A model generated the notes under the pieces. That model was not told where the DNA came from. It searched no databases and worked only from the letters and a program-made list of their open reading frames with translations. DNA of 18,595 nt from JAZNOL01 sp045580815. GTDB taxonomy: Bacteria; Bacillota; Clostridia; RUG12999. The stretch is taken from contig JAZNOL010000072.1 of the NCBI GenBank assembly GCA_045580815.1, positions 1 through 18,595 of the forward strand, given 5' to 3'. This document shows positions 8,381 to 16,194 of this stretch, piece after piece; position 1 is the first letter of the stretch; every line of letters begins with the position of its first letter. The translations under genes were made by a program, and so were the position numbers.

Positions 8381-9275
8381 ACCCTTTCACGCCTCCGATT
8401 GTAAGCCCGCCCATAATCTGTTTTTGGAAAATGAGGTACATTATCGACGGAGGAATTATTACTATAATCATTGCAACCACATATCTGTCAATTGCCATTT
8501 GATTTTTAAGGCTCATCATACGCTGACCGATAACGGTAAAGCGTCCATCATTAAGCAGAAGCATCGGCCAGAAATATTCGCCCCATGCACCGTTGAACTG
8601 GAAAATTGTTATAACCGCAATAACAGGAATACTCAATGGAACAACAATTTTAAAGAACATTTTGAGGTTTGAGCATCCGTCAATTTTTGCCGATTCAAAA
8701 TATGAAATTGACAAAGAGTCAAAATAGCTTTTAAACAGTAGCACATAATAACAGTTTGCACCTGCAGTAAGCCACATTGGCCATAGTGTGTTTGAAAGAT
8801 TCCAACCTGTTATCGGAAAATTTGTAAATGTCATAAAAAGCGGAACCTGGCTCACATTGTGAGGCAGAAGCATTGTCCACATTATCAGCATAAACACCAA
8901 TCGTGAACCGCGAGGTTTAAGCCTTGAAATAACGTATCCAGCAAGCCCGCTGCATACAACTGCAAACACAACTTTGCCGCCTGCCATAAGTATTGTGTTT
9001 AAATACAGCTTTGCGAAGCCTGTTTCCTCCCAAACGTCAAGGAATTTTTTTATTTCAATTTTTTCAGGCAGAAAAGACGGAGGTATTGCCATAAATTCTT
9101 TTGTGTCTTTGAATGAGGACAGTACAAGCCATATAATCGGAACAATACATACTGCACTCAAAATGATTGCGGCAAGTAAAAACAGAGCATGCACAATTTT
9201 TGCATGAGCTGTTTTAAACTCTATGTCACATATCATGCCATAATTTTCTTTAACTTTTTTCTTAAATTTACTCAT
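8379..9275 (-). CDS. Carbohydrate ABC transporter permease, MalG/LacG type (CUT1)
   Basis: An inner-membrane subunit of a binding-protein-dependent sugar importer. I place the start at ATG 9275 because AAGGTGA lies just upstream at good spacing. An in-frame GTG at 9281 directly abuts that SD and is less likely. This gives 298 residues, normal for the family. A hydrophobic segment at about 30-55 is followed by further membrane spans. The cytoplasmic EAA loop, which docks on the ATPase, reads YFESAKIDGCSNLKMFFKIV at about 192-211; the usual EAA is ESA, while the DG is kept. The C-terminus GGLTIGGVKG is typical of MalG-like permeases. It overlaps the upstream permease by 8 nt (ATGAGTAA), so the two are translationally coupled. 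No ATPase gene is visible, so a shared ATPase encoded elsewhere is likely. Confidence 0.93.
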   Translation of the reverse strand: MSKFKKKVKENYGMICDIEFKTAHAKIVHALFLLAAIILSAVCIVPIIWLVLSSFKDTKEFMAIPPSFLPEKIEIKKFLDVWEETGFAKLYLNTILMAGGKVVFAVVCSGLAGYVISRLKPRGSRLVFMLIMWTMLLPHNVSQVPLFMTFTNFPITGWNLSNTLWPMWLTAGANCYYVLLFKSYFDSLSISYFESAKIDGCSNLKMFFKIVVPLSIPVIAVITIFQFNGAWGEYFWPMLLLNDGRFTVIGQRMMSLKNQMAIDRYVVAMIIVIIPPSIMYLIFQKQIMGGLTIGGVKG

Positions 9276-10188
9276 CGACACTCACCTTTTTCTGCACATA
9301 AAAATAGAACAATGTCATTATAAACAGCATTATGAATGTAATAACACCAAGAGCAAGAGCCTTTTCGGTTTTAAAATATACAAACGCATATCTGTAAACA
9401 AGAAGTGAAAGCGAAACCGAAGCGTTATTAGGACCACCACCGGTCATTGCAAGAGGCTCGTTGAACACCTGGAATACACCGCTGATGTTGTTGATAAGCA
9501 TAAGAAGAATTATACTGGAAAGTGACGGAAGTGTTATGTGCCATATTCTCTGCCATATGCTTGCTCCGTCTATGTATGCAGCTTCGTACATCTCTTTACT
9601 TACACTCTGAAGACTGGCAAGATACATTATAACCGCACCGCCGAAACCAGTCCATGTCATTGATATAATAATATATAAAATTACATTGTTTGCATCATTA
9701 AGCCACTGCATCTGCGGAAATCCCATTCCCATAAGAATAGTATTGAAAAGTCCGCCTGCACTGGGATCATAGAAAATTGCCCACATAAGTGATGTTATAA
9801 TTGCCGGTGCAATTGAAGGAAAATAAATTGCAAATTTAACAAAGCTTTTCATTGTTCGAAGCTCGTTAATCATAATTGCAAAGAAAATTGGAGGTATAAA
9901 ACCTACCACAATTGAAAGTCCCACATATTTTAATGTGTTAAAAAATGTTGTTTTAAACAGCGTTTCCGAAAGAACCGCTTTATAGTTTTCAAGACCTACA
10001 AACTCAATTGGCTCATAGCCCTGAAGTTTATACAGGGACATTCCCATGCCCTGAACAATAGGACGCCATACAAACATAAAAATACAAAAAAGTGCCGGGA
10101 GAAAAATAATATAAGCAGATAGATCATTTTTCAGTCTGTACAGCGAACGGCGTGAATTACTAAGTTCTGACTTTGATTTTGCCAACAT
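9268..10188 (-). CDS. Carbohydrate ABC transporter permease, MalF/LacF type (CUT1)
   Basis: The partner membrane subunit of the sugar importer, 306 residues. The N-terminus is basic (MLAKSKSELSNSRRS), followed by a first membrane span at about 24-41 and several more. The EAA loop is well conserved at about 201-221 (YEAAYIDGASIWQRIWHITL), the contact site for the ATPase. NEPLAMTGGGPNNAS near residue 245 is a typical MalF-family signature in the periplasm-side/late membrane region. A weak SD (GAAAGGGAAA) precedes the start at 10188. It lies 80 bp downstream of the binding-protein gene, with a strong stem-loop between them, and overlaps the next permease. Together with the binding protein and the second permease it makes a CUT1 importer, which usually takes up di- or oligosaccharides. 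The substrate cannot be read from the sequence. Confidence 0.93.
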   Translation of the reverse strand: MLAKSKSELSNSRRSLYRLKNDLSAYIIFLPALFCIFMFVWRPIVQGMGMSLYKLQGYEPIEFVGLENYKAVLSETLFKTTFFNTLKYVGLSIVVGFIPPIFFAIMINELRTMKSFVKFAIYFPSIAPAIITSLMWAIFYDPSAGGLFNTILMGMGFPQMQWLNDANNVILYIIISMTWTGFGGAVIMYLASLQSVSKEMYEAAYIDGASIWQRIWHITLPSLSSIILLMLINNISGVFQVFNEPLAMTGGGPNNASVSLSLLVYRYAFVYFKTEKALALGVITFIMLFIMTLFYFYVQKKVSVDE

Positions 10189-10213
10189 AAGGCATTTCCC
10201 TTTCTGTTTTGCC

Positions 10214-10249
10214 TGTACAGTCGCATAAAATTAATTATGCGACTGTACA
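10214..10249 (-). other. Intercistronic stem-loop between binding-protein and permease genes
   Basis: TGTACAGTCGCATAA (10214-10228) pairs perfectly over 15 bp with TTATGCGACTGTACA (10235-10249), leaving a 6-nt loop. It begins 19 nt past the binding-protein stop and ends before the permease SD. No U-run follows on the minus-strand RNA, so full termination is unlikely. Hairpins in this position commonly protect binding-protein mRNA, keeping that subunit in excess over the permeases. Confidence 0.75.
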
Positions 10250-10268
10250 AAACTGATTTGTTTAAAAA

Positions 10269-11660
10269 TTATTCTGCTGTATCGAGGAAGTCTCTCTGGA
10301 AGTCAGCCGCTGCTTTTTCAAGAAGAGCCGCCGGATCTGCATTTTCGTTTGTGATAACTTCCTGTATGCAGGAGTCAAGTGCTGCATACAGTTCCTGGCA
10401 GTTAACCGGTTCTTCGGGTTTGAGTTTAAGATCTGCCGGAGGATAGTTAAATTCTTTAACGTTTTCAGCGTCAATGTTTGCAAATTTATCAATAACACTG
10501 TTTTCAAACGCTGTACGATCTGCACTTTCTGACCAGGGTGAATACTGATAGAAACCGATGGGAAGACCTTTTTCACTTCTTACTTTATAAGAATCTTCCA
10601 TTGATTTTTTAGCATCATCGCTGATGCCGTAACCCCAGTTTGCGTGGTCAATCCATCTGAATGCCGCATCAATCTGCTCGTCTGTGCTGCCTGATTTAAC
10701 AACAGAAAGAGTACCACCGACCTGTGCATATCTGCCTGCCGGACCCGCTGGAATAGATGCTACACAGATGTTGTTTGTATCCATTGCATAAATTGTAGCA
10801 AGCTCATCCTGCGGAGGAGTACCTATAAACATAGCCGCCTGATCTGTACCGAAATATTTCTGCTGTTCTGTGTTTGTTGCAAAAGATGTTTCCGGAATTA
10901 CATCATATTTCCATCTCAAATCTTTTATGTACTGGAGAGCTGCTGTACATTCGGGTGAATTAAATGTAGCTTTCCATTTGCCGTTTTCGTCCTGTTTCAT
11001 GAACTCTGTGCCGTATGACCACGCGATGTTAAGGAAGTTCCAGCCGCCTGTATTGTTTGCTGTTGTGATTACAATACCGTTCTGACCTGTTTTTTCTTTA
11101 ATGCGAACAGCTGCCTGAGCAAGCTCGTCGTATGTCTGCGGAACTTTGATTGAACCGTCTTCGTTAACTTCGCCAGCCTGTGTAAAGAGGGTTTTGTTTA
11201 AGTAAAGACCCATAACATATGATGATTTGGGAACCATGTAATATTTACCTTCTTTACATACAAGGTCTGTAAGCTCCGGTTTGATTTTTTCTTTATAGCC
11301 ATATTTTTCTACAAACGGTGTAAGGTCTGCACAGTAGCCTGCATCAAGAACACGTTTGCCTTCTGTAAAATATGTTTCATAAAGTGTGGGCAGGTTGCCG
11401 CTTGCAGCTTTTGCAAGGAAAGTATCAAGGCTGAATGACCATGTGTCCGGAACAATTTCCACATCCGGGTTTGCTTCTTCAAAACGAGCTTTCATATCCA
11501 TGTACTGGGCTCTGCCTTTTTCGTTTTTCTCTGACGGCCATGATCCAACCGAAATCTGTGTTCTGCCATCACTACTTTGTCCTTTGTTACCACCACCAGA
11601 ACAGCCAACAGCTGACAAAGCTGTAGCCGCTATAAGTGCAGCAAGTATAATTTTTTTCAT
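10269..11660 (-). CDS. Sugar-binding lipoprotein of the ABC importer (extracellular solute-binding protein family 1)
   Basis: A 463-residue binding protein, the usual length for CUT1 systems. MKKIILAALIAATALSAVGC is a lipoprotein signal peptide with the lipid-bearing Cys at position 20, followed by a Gly/Ser-rich tether (SGGGNKGQSS). The mature part shows the family pattern: a beta strand QISVGSWP, then KARFEEANPDVEIVPDTW, later VNEDGSIKVPQTYDELAQAA, and GGTLSVVKSGSTDEQIDAAFRWI near the hinge. It should sit on the outer face of the membrane and deliver an oligosaccharide to the two permeases encoded just downstream. GGAGG lies about 10 nt upstream of the ATG. As first gene of the minus-strand unit, it faces the two-component sensor cluster across a shared regulatory region, a common layout for sugar importers induced by YesM/YesN-type systems. 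Confidence 0.93.
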   Translation of the reverse strand: MKKIILAALIAATALSAVGCSGGGNKGQSSDGRTQISVGSWPSEKNEKGRAQYMDMKARFEEANPDVEIVPDTWSFSLDTFLAKAASGNLPTLYETYFTEGKRVLDAGYCADLTPFVEKYGYKEKIKPELTDLVCKEGKYYMVPKSSYVMGLYLNKTLFTQAGEVNEDGSIKVPQTYDELAQAAVRIKEKTGQNGIVITTANNTGGWNFLNIAWSYGTEFMKQDENGKWKATFNSPECTAALQYIKDLRWKYDVIPETSFATNTEQQKYFGTDQAAMFIGTPPQDELATIYAMDTNNICVASIPAGPAGRYAQVGGTLSVVKSGSTDEQIDAAFRWIDHANWGYGISDDAKKSMEDSYKVRSEKGLPIGFYQYSPWSESADRTAFENSVIDKFANIDAENVKEFNYPPADLKLKPEEPVNCQELYAALDSCIQEVITNENADPAALLEKAAADFQRDFLDTAE

Positions 11661-11729
11661 TGCATATTACCTCCAATTATAATTTTATATTTTAAGTGTA
11701 ACATTTTTTTTGAAACTTTACAAGGTACC

Positions 11730-11753
11730 AATAGTGATATTTATTGCACTATT
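11730..11753. promoter_or_regulatory. Inverted repeat, candidate operator of the importer operon
   Basis: AATAGTG (11730-11736) and CACTATT (11747-11753) form a 7-bp perfect inverted repeat with a 10-bp spacer. It lies just upstream of the candidate -35 of the minus-strand importer operon and about 32 bp upstream of the sensor gene's -35. That placement suits an activator site. Which protein binds it is inferred, not seen. Confidence 0.45.
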
Positions 11754-11785
11754 ACACCAACTTGCGCCAAATGTTGCTTTTATTC

Positions 11786-11813
11786 TTGACAAAATTTAAT
11801 AATCTATGATAAT
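11786..11813 (+). promoter_or_regulatory. Sigma-A-like promoter of the sensor/regulator/kinase cluster
   Basis: A consensus -35 TTGACA (11786-11791) is followed after 16 bp by GATAAT (11808-11813). Transcription would begin near 11820, giving a short leader with GGAGG at 11839-11843 ahead of the sensor start at 11853. Confidence 0.7.
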
Positions 11814-11852
11814 ATTTAGATGTAAATAAATAATATGTGGAGGTTGCAAAAG

Positions 11853-12812
11853 ATGTTTGATAAATTAAAACGACAGTCAATTATAATTTTGGTTTTTACA
11901 ATTATGCTAACACTTTTGTGTCTTCTCACTATAAACTACAGTTCATACAGACATATCTTGTATAATGATTTCGTTTCGAAAGCAACTGTTTTTTCTGAGC
12001 AACACTCAAAAAATATTGACACTTATTTTCGCCAGCTTGACCAGAATCTTTCAATTTTTATAAGTCACAACGAGCAGATTGCCGACGGCTCTGTTTCGTT
12101 TACCGATAACACCGCAATAAGAACTGCTGCCGATAATTTAACAAAGTATAAAAACAATCTTGATATTTATGATGTACTGTTTATTTCTCCTGATGGCGAC
12201 CAAATTACCGGTTATAACTATTTTAATCATGATGCAATAAAACAAACGGGAATTATTGACCTTATAAAAACCGGCGGAACCTGCCTGTATTTTAACCCGG
12301 ATATCCCCTACTGCACCGACAGAAACCGCATGGGACGTTCTCCGGAAGATATGCTTCTTTACGGCACAACAGTTAAAGACCAGAGCGGAAATACATTGTT
12401 TTATGCTATTGAGGCAATATCTGCAAGAGCACTTATAAATGCAATCAATCACGACAAATATTTCACTAAAAACACCTCGGTTTATCTTGCAGGAGAAAAT
12501 TTTGTCTACCCGATTGTTGAAAGCAGCAGCTCCGCAATCAAATCACCTATTTTCTCACAGAAAAATGAGGTTATAACCAAGCAGAATCAGCTTACTACAA
12601 ATACGTACAATGGCACATACAATTTTTCTGTAATTACAAGAACTCCTGCAAACGACAATTCTCTTTTTTCTAGCATTCTGACACCGGCATTGATTCTTTT
12701 ATATCTGTTTATCGGTATAGCCTGCATTTTCCTTGCAAAAACTATCATTGGCTATATAACAGAGCCACTTGAAACAATTTATATAAAAATGAAACACACA
12801 GATTTAGAGTAA
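11853..12812 (+). CDS. Membrane sensor-like protein lacking a kinase domain
   Basis: I chose ATG 11853 because GGAGG (11839-11843) is 9 nt upstream; an in-frame ATG at 11835 lies before that SD. The 319-residue protein has a basic start (MFDKLKRQ), a first membrane helix at about 9-27, an extracellular domain of about 245 residues resembling the dCache ligand-binding domains of YesM-type kinases (strands DIYDVLFISPDGDQI and NTLFYAIEAI), and a second membrane helix at about 276-297. It ends TEPLETIYIKMKHTDLE, which looks like the first helix of a HAMP linker with its Pro-Leu pair, and then stops. No HisKA or ATPase region follows, and the response regulator gene begins 17 nt later. It may be a kinase gene that lost its 3' half by clean deletion, or a dedicated co-sensor for the kinase encoded two genes downstream. 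Confidence 0.82.
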   Translation: MFDKLKRQSIIILVFTIMLTLLCLLTINYSSYRHILYNDFVSKATVFSEQHSKNIDTYFRQLDQNLSIFISHNEQIADGSVSFTDNTAIRTAADNLTKYKNNLDIYDVLFISPDGDQITGYNYFNHDAIKQTGIIDLIKTGGTCLYFNPDIPYCTDRNRMGRSPEDMLLYGTTVKDQSGNTLFYAIEAISARALINAINHDKYFTKNTSVYLAGENFVYPIVESSSSAIKSPIFSQKNEVITKQNQLTTNTYNGTYNFSVITRTPANDNSLFSSILTPALILLYLFIGIACIFLAKTIIGYITEPLETIYIKMKHTDLE

Positions 12813-12829
12813 CGGAGATGTGAAATAGC

Positions 12830-14404
12830 ATGTATAATGTTATTATTGTTGATGACGAAAATATCGTACTCAAAGGATTGAGCAGCTTTATAGACTGGGA
12901 AAAATACGGTTTCAAAATAACCGGTCAGTGCCGCAGCGGCTCTCAGGCATGGGATTTGTGCCGTAAAACCGAGCCGGAGCTTGTTATAACCGACATCCGC
13001 ATGAACGACGGGGACGGACTTACACTTATTGACAATATCCGCGCCTCCGATTTGCAGACCGAAGTTATTATACTGACGGGATTTGAAGACTTTCATGTTG
13101 CAAAATCCGCAATTGAGCACAATGTTCATCAGATTCTTTTAAAGCCTCTCAAAGAAGAGGAGCTTTGCTCTGCTCTGATTTCTGTGAAAGAAAAAATTGA
13201 CCGGCACAAATCAAACCGAAAAATAATGAAAAGCTACATCAACTATAACAATGCCCGTCTTTTGCACCGGCTTCTTAACGAGCCCGATTTAAACGAAGCA
13301 TCTCTTGCTGAAATCAGCGCTACCTATTCAACCAAACTGCCCACAAGCAGTTATCTTATTGCGCTTATTCACATTGATGCACCTGAAAATCCGGCTTATG
13401 AAAAACTGCATATTTCGCTTATTGACGTTATAAACAACGTTTCTCTTACGGACGAGCATTTTATGATTGCAAATATGCTTTCAAACAAGAATATTCCTCT
13501 TCTAATTTACGAACAACCCGAAAGTGGGATTGCCGGCATTTTAAAAGTTCTGCATGAAATAAAAAGCGAATTCCGCCGCATTACCGGGCATTCCCTCACA
13601 ATCGGCACATCGCTTATTTTCAGAAGCATAAATGCAATTTCAAGAGCTTTTGACCAGGCAAAAACATCTCTTGAATATATTCACTATTTCGGTAACGACT
13701 GCATAATCGACTACGCTCATCTCCCCGGCGAAAACGGCGACGAGCTGCTTCCGTTTTCACAAAATGACATACTCTCTTTGTGCGGAATGATTAAAAAATT
13801 TGATACAGCCGGTGCCACAGAGGTTATAAACAGTTATTTTGCGAAAATACCGAAAATCCGCAATGTAAACATAAATGACGTACGCAACAACATTCTGGAG
13901 CTTGCAATTTTTATTCTTAAAGAAAACGTATTTAATACCGTTGCGCTTTCGGAGGTTTTCGGACGCACGCTTGTTCCCGCCATTGAGCTTCAGCAGTTTG
14001 ACCTTGTAAGCGATATTCACAAATGGATTCTTGATGTGGTGACAAAATTAACCGAGCACCCGGAAGTTTTCATTTCAAACACGTATTCCTCAACCGTGCA
14101 GAATGCCATTATTTACACAATGGCAAACTACAGCGAGCCGCTTACCGCTGCATTTGTTGCAAAACAGCTTTATTTAAGCTCCAACCATTTTATGCGTCTT
14201 TTCAAAAAAGAAGTGGGCAAAACCTACGGCGAATATTTAACCGAATACCGTATAAGCATGGCTAAAAAATTTTTAAAATCCAATTCTTACAAGGTTTATG
14301 AAATAGGCAAAATGGTGGGATACCCCAACACAAAATACTTTAACAGAATTTTCAAAAAATATACGGGACACGTCCCCAGCTATTACAGCAAAGAGGTAGA
14401 ATAA
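12830..14404 (+). CDS. YesN-type response regulator with AraC-family DNA-binding domain
   Basis: A 524-residue transcription regulator. Residues 1-120 form a receiver domain with acidic Asp8/Asp9 (VDDE), the likely phosphorylated Asp55 in LVITDIRM, Thr83 and Lys105 in LLKPLKEE. About 125-415 is the variable middle domain found in long YesN proteins. About 425-522 is an AraC-type pair of helix-turn-helix motifs (LTAAFVAKQLYLSSNHFMRL, then YKVYEIGKMVGYPNTKYFNR). Phosphorylation by the downstream kinase should alter DNA binding. GGAG at 12814 serves as the SD, somewhat far (12 nt) from the ATG. It sits between a kinase-less sensor and the kinase, and divergently faces the sugar importer operon, which is its most likely target. 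All key receiver residues are present, so the protein looks functional. Confidence 0.93.
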   Translation: MYNVIIVDDENIVLKGLSSFIDWEKYGFKITGQCRSGSQAWDLCRKTEPELVITDIRMNDGDGLTLIDNIRASDLQTEVIILTGFEDFHVAKSAIEHNVHQILLKPLKEEELCSALISVKEKIDRHKSNRKIMKSYINYNNARLLHRLLNEPDLNEASLAEISATYSTKLPTSSYLIALIHIDAPENPAYEKLHISLIDVINNVSLTDEHFMIANMLSNKNIPLLIYEQPESGIAGILKVLHEIKSEFRRITGHSLTIGTSLIFRSINAISRAFDQAKTSLEYIHYFGNDCIIDYAHLPGENGDELLPFSQNDILSLCGMIKKFDTAGATEVINSYFAKIPKIRNVNINDVRNNILELAIFILKENVFNTVALSEVFGRTLVPAIELQQFDLVSDIHKWILDVVTKLTEHPEVFISNTYSSTVQNAIIYTMANYSEPLTAAFVAKQLYLSSNHFMRLFKKEVGKTYGEYLTEYRISMAKKFLKSNSYKVYEIGKMVGYPNTKYFNRIFKKYTGHVPSYYSKEVE

Positions 14405-16131
14405 TGCGACACATTTTACGCTATATATGCAGAGTCTGCTCCATACGCAGCATTCTCTTTGTATTTATGCTTTTATTCACCGTTATTCCTACGCTTGCGG
14501 TGTTTTTCAGCTTCAAGTCATTTACGCTTGATGTAATTGCCGATAAGTACTTAAATGAATATCTCATGTCGCTGTCATCACACGTTGAATATAATTTTTC
14601 AGCCTTTGAAGAACAGCTTACAAAATGTTATCTGAACCTTGCCCTTTATCCAAAAACGCTTTCTTCACTCGAATCGGGCAAAGGTGTTGACAAGCTGCTT
14701 GAAACCACTTTTTCGGATGACCCTGCTGTTTCCCGTGCAGAAATAATCACCCAAAACGGCATTTATTCTTACAGCAGCGACGGCAAAGACTTTGAATTTC
14801 ACTCACATGTAAGCAGCGAATTTATAGATTCCTTTACACCTCTTGGATTTCAGATAATGGGTGGTGTAATTTCCGAAAACGGCACAAATTACATTGTTAC
14901 CGGCAGACCGGTTCACAACTATTATTCAAGCCGCAACATCGGTTATATTCTGTTTTATACAGACGAAAATTACATAAACTCCCTTTACCGCGACCTTAAA
15001 ACCGACAACAGCAGTATTTTTATTTCGGTAAACGGACATGTTATATCTCATGACGACAACTCGGTTATCGGCAAAGAGCTTTTTATACCCGAATCGGTTT
15101 TCACCTCGGACAATTCCGAGCTTACACGGACACTCACCAACAGAACACGCATAAAAAACACATTTTCCGACAAAATCGACGTTATCAGCATTGTATCTTA
15201 TGATGACCTTTTCGGAATAATAAATTCCCTGAACCGTCTTATAACCGCCATTCTTATTATTGCGGTAATTTTCATGCTTTTTGTCAGCATGATAATCTCA
15301 AAAAACTGTATGCGTGCAGTAGGTCAGCTTAACATCAATATGGCAGAATTTTCTCTCAACCCGCAGTATTATACTCCCAAAAACCCAAGAGGAGAAATTG
15401 CAGCACTTGAAAACCGTTTTAACGAAATGGTTAAAAAAATCAAAGAGCTTATGCGCAAAAACGAGGAAGAACGAGAAAAGAAGCACATTGCCGAGCTGTG
15501 TACATATCAGGCACAAATCAAACACCATTTTGTTTATAACGCCCTTGATATTATTTACTGGAAAGCACACGAAAAATCACAGCCCGAAATTGAAAAAATC
15601 GTCCTTGCGCTGGCATCGTTTTTCAGAATCAGTCTCAGCAGCGGCGACAACTTTATAAAGGTCAGCGATGAAATTTCTCATGTGAAAAATTATCTCATAA
15701 TCGAGCAGATGCGATTTGACGATATGTTTGAATGGGAGTTTGATATTTCCGATGAAATAACCGACATTTATGTGCTGAAAATAATTCTTCAACCGGTTGT
15801 TGAAAACTGTATAAAACACGGTTTTAAGGACATTAAATACAAAGGAAAAATCCTGATAAAAGGTTATCTGCGTGACAAAGACACTCTTGTTTTTGATATA
15901 ATTGACAACGGCAGAGGGTTAGAGAAAAATCCTCTTACCGAAAAACCGCAAAGCCGAAGCGAAAAAATCGGCTACGGTCTTTTCAATATTGATGAGCGCT
16001 TGCGTTTTGAATACGGAAAAGAAAGCAAAATCAGTTTTCTTGACACAAACGGCAAGGGAACTCACGTTGAAATTGTTATAAAATTAAAAAATACCGAAAA
16101 AACTCCGGAAATTGGTACTGAGCGTTTTTAA
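14404..16131 (+). CDS. YesM-type sensor histidine kinase
   Basis: A 575-residue membrane kinase whose start overlaps the response regulator stop as TAATG. A membrane helix at about 16-38 and a second at about 278-299 enclose a roughly 240-residue extracellular sensing domain of the dCache type. A HAMP-like linker and coiled coil follow (about 300-365, including LENRFNEMVKKIKEL). The His_kinase region has the phosphorylation site in YQAQIKHHFVYNAL with His375; family members normally read QINPHFLYN, so Pro is replaced by His and Asn by Lys. The ATPase domain has its N box at QPVVENCIKHGF (Asn468), DNGRGL (501-506) and the GYGLFNIDERL G2 region. It should autophosphorylate on a ligand signal and pass phosphate to Asp55 of the neighbouring regulator. 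Inferred signal: an extracellular sugar or sugar-loaded binding protein. Confidence 0.92.
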   Translation: MRHILRYICRVCSIRSILFVFMLLFTVIPTLAVFFSFKSFTLDVIADKYLNEYLMSLSSHVEYNFSAFEEQLTKCYLNLALYPKTLSSLESGKGVDKLLETTFSDDPAVSRAEIITQNGIYSYSSDGKDFEFHSHVSSEFIDSFTPLGFQIMGGVISENGTNYIVTGRPVHNYYSSRNIGYILFYTDENYINSLYRDLKTDNSSIFISVNGHVISHDDNSVIGKELFIPESVFTSDNSELTRTLTNRTRIKNTFSDKIDVISIVSYDDLFGIINSLNRLITAILIIAVIFMLFVSMIISKNCMRAVGQLNINMAEFSLNPQYYTPKNPRGEIAALENRFNEMVKKIKELMRKNEEEREKKHIAELCTYQAQIKHHFVYNALDIIYWKAHEKSQPEIEKIVLALASFFRISLSSGDNFIKVSDEISHVKNYLIIEQMRFDDMFEWEFDISDEITDIYVLKIILQPVVENCIKHGFKDIKYKGKILIKGYLRDKDTLVFDIIDNGRGLEKNPLTEKPQSRSEKIGYGLFNIDERLRFEYGKESKISFLDTNGKGTHVEIVIKLKNTEKTPEIGTERF

Positions 16132-16141
16132 GGATAATTTT

Positions 16142-16171
16142 AAACCCGAAACAAATTTTTGTTTCGGGTTT
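16142..16171. terminator. Bidirectional rho-independent terminator
   Basis: AAACCCGAAACAAA (16142-16155) pairs over 14 bp with TTTGTTTCGGGTTT (16158-16171) around a 2-nt loop. A T-run follows on the plus strand. The hairpin lies between the convergent ends of the histidine kinase gene (16131) and the AraC-type gene (16195), so it can serve both. Confidence 0.88.
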
Positions 16172-16194
16172 TGTTATATTCAGAGACAATATAA

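Larger units (their letters stand above)
11661..11852. promoter_or_regulatory. Divergent regulatory region between the importer operon and the sensor cluster
   Basis: This 192-bp, AT-rich region carries promoters pointing both ways. The plus-strand promoter is clear and is listed separately. For the importer operon (minus) a weaker candidate is TTGTAA (11723-11718) and TACACT (11700-11695) with 17 bp between them, or alternatively TAAAAT at 11694-11689 as -10. An inverted repeat sits between the two promoters at 11730-11753. TTGC occurs three times, at 11744, 11762 and 11774. This is the natural site for the adjacent response regulator to act. Confidence 0.6.

Noticed and set aside
11835..11852. 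Earlier in-frame ATG (11835) for the sensor-like gene
   Set aside because: It precedes the GGAGG at 11839-11843, so ribosomes placed by that SD would start at 11853.
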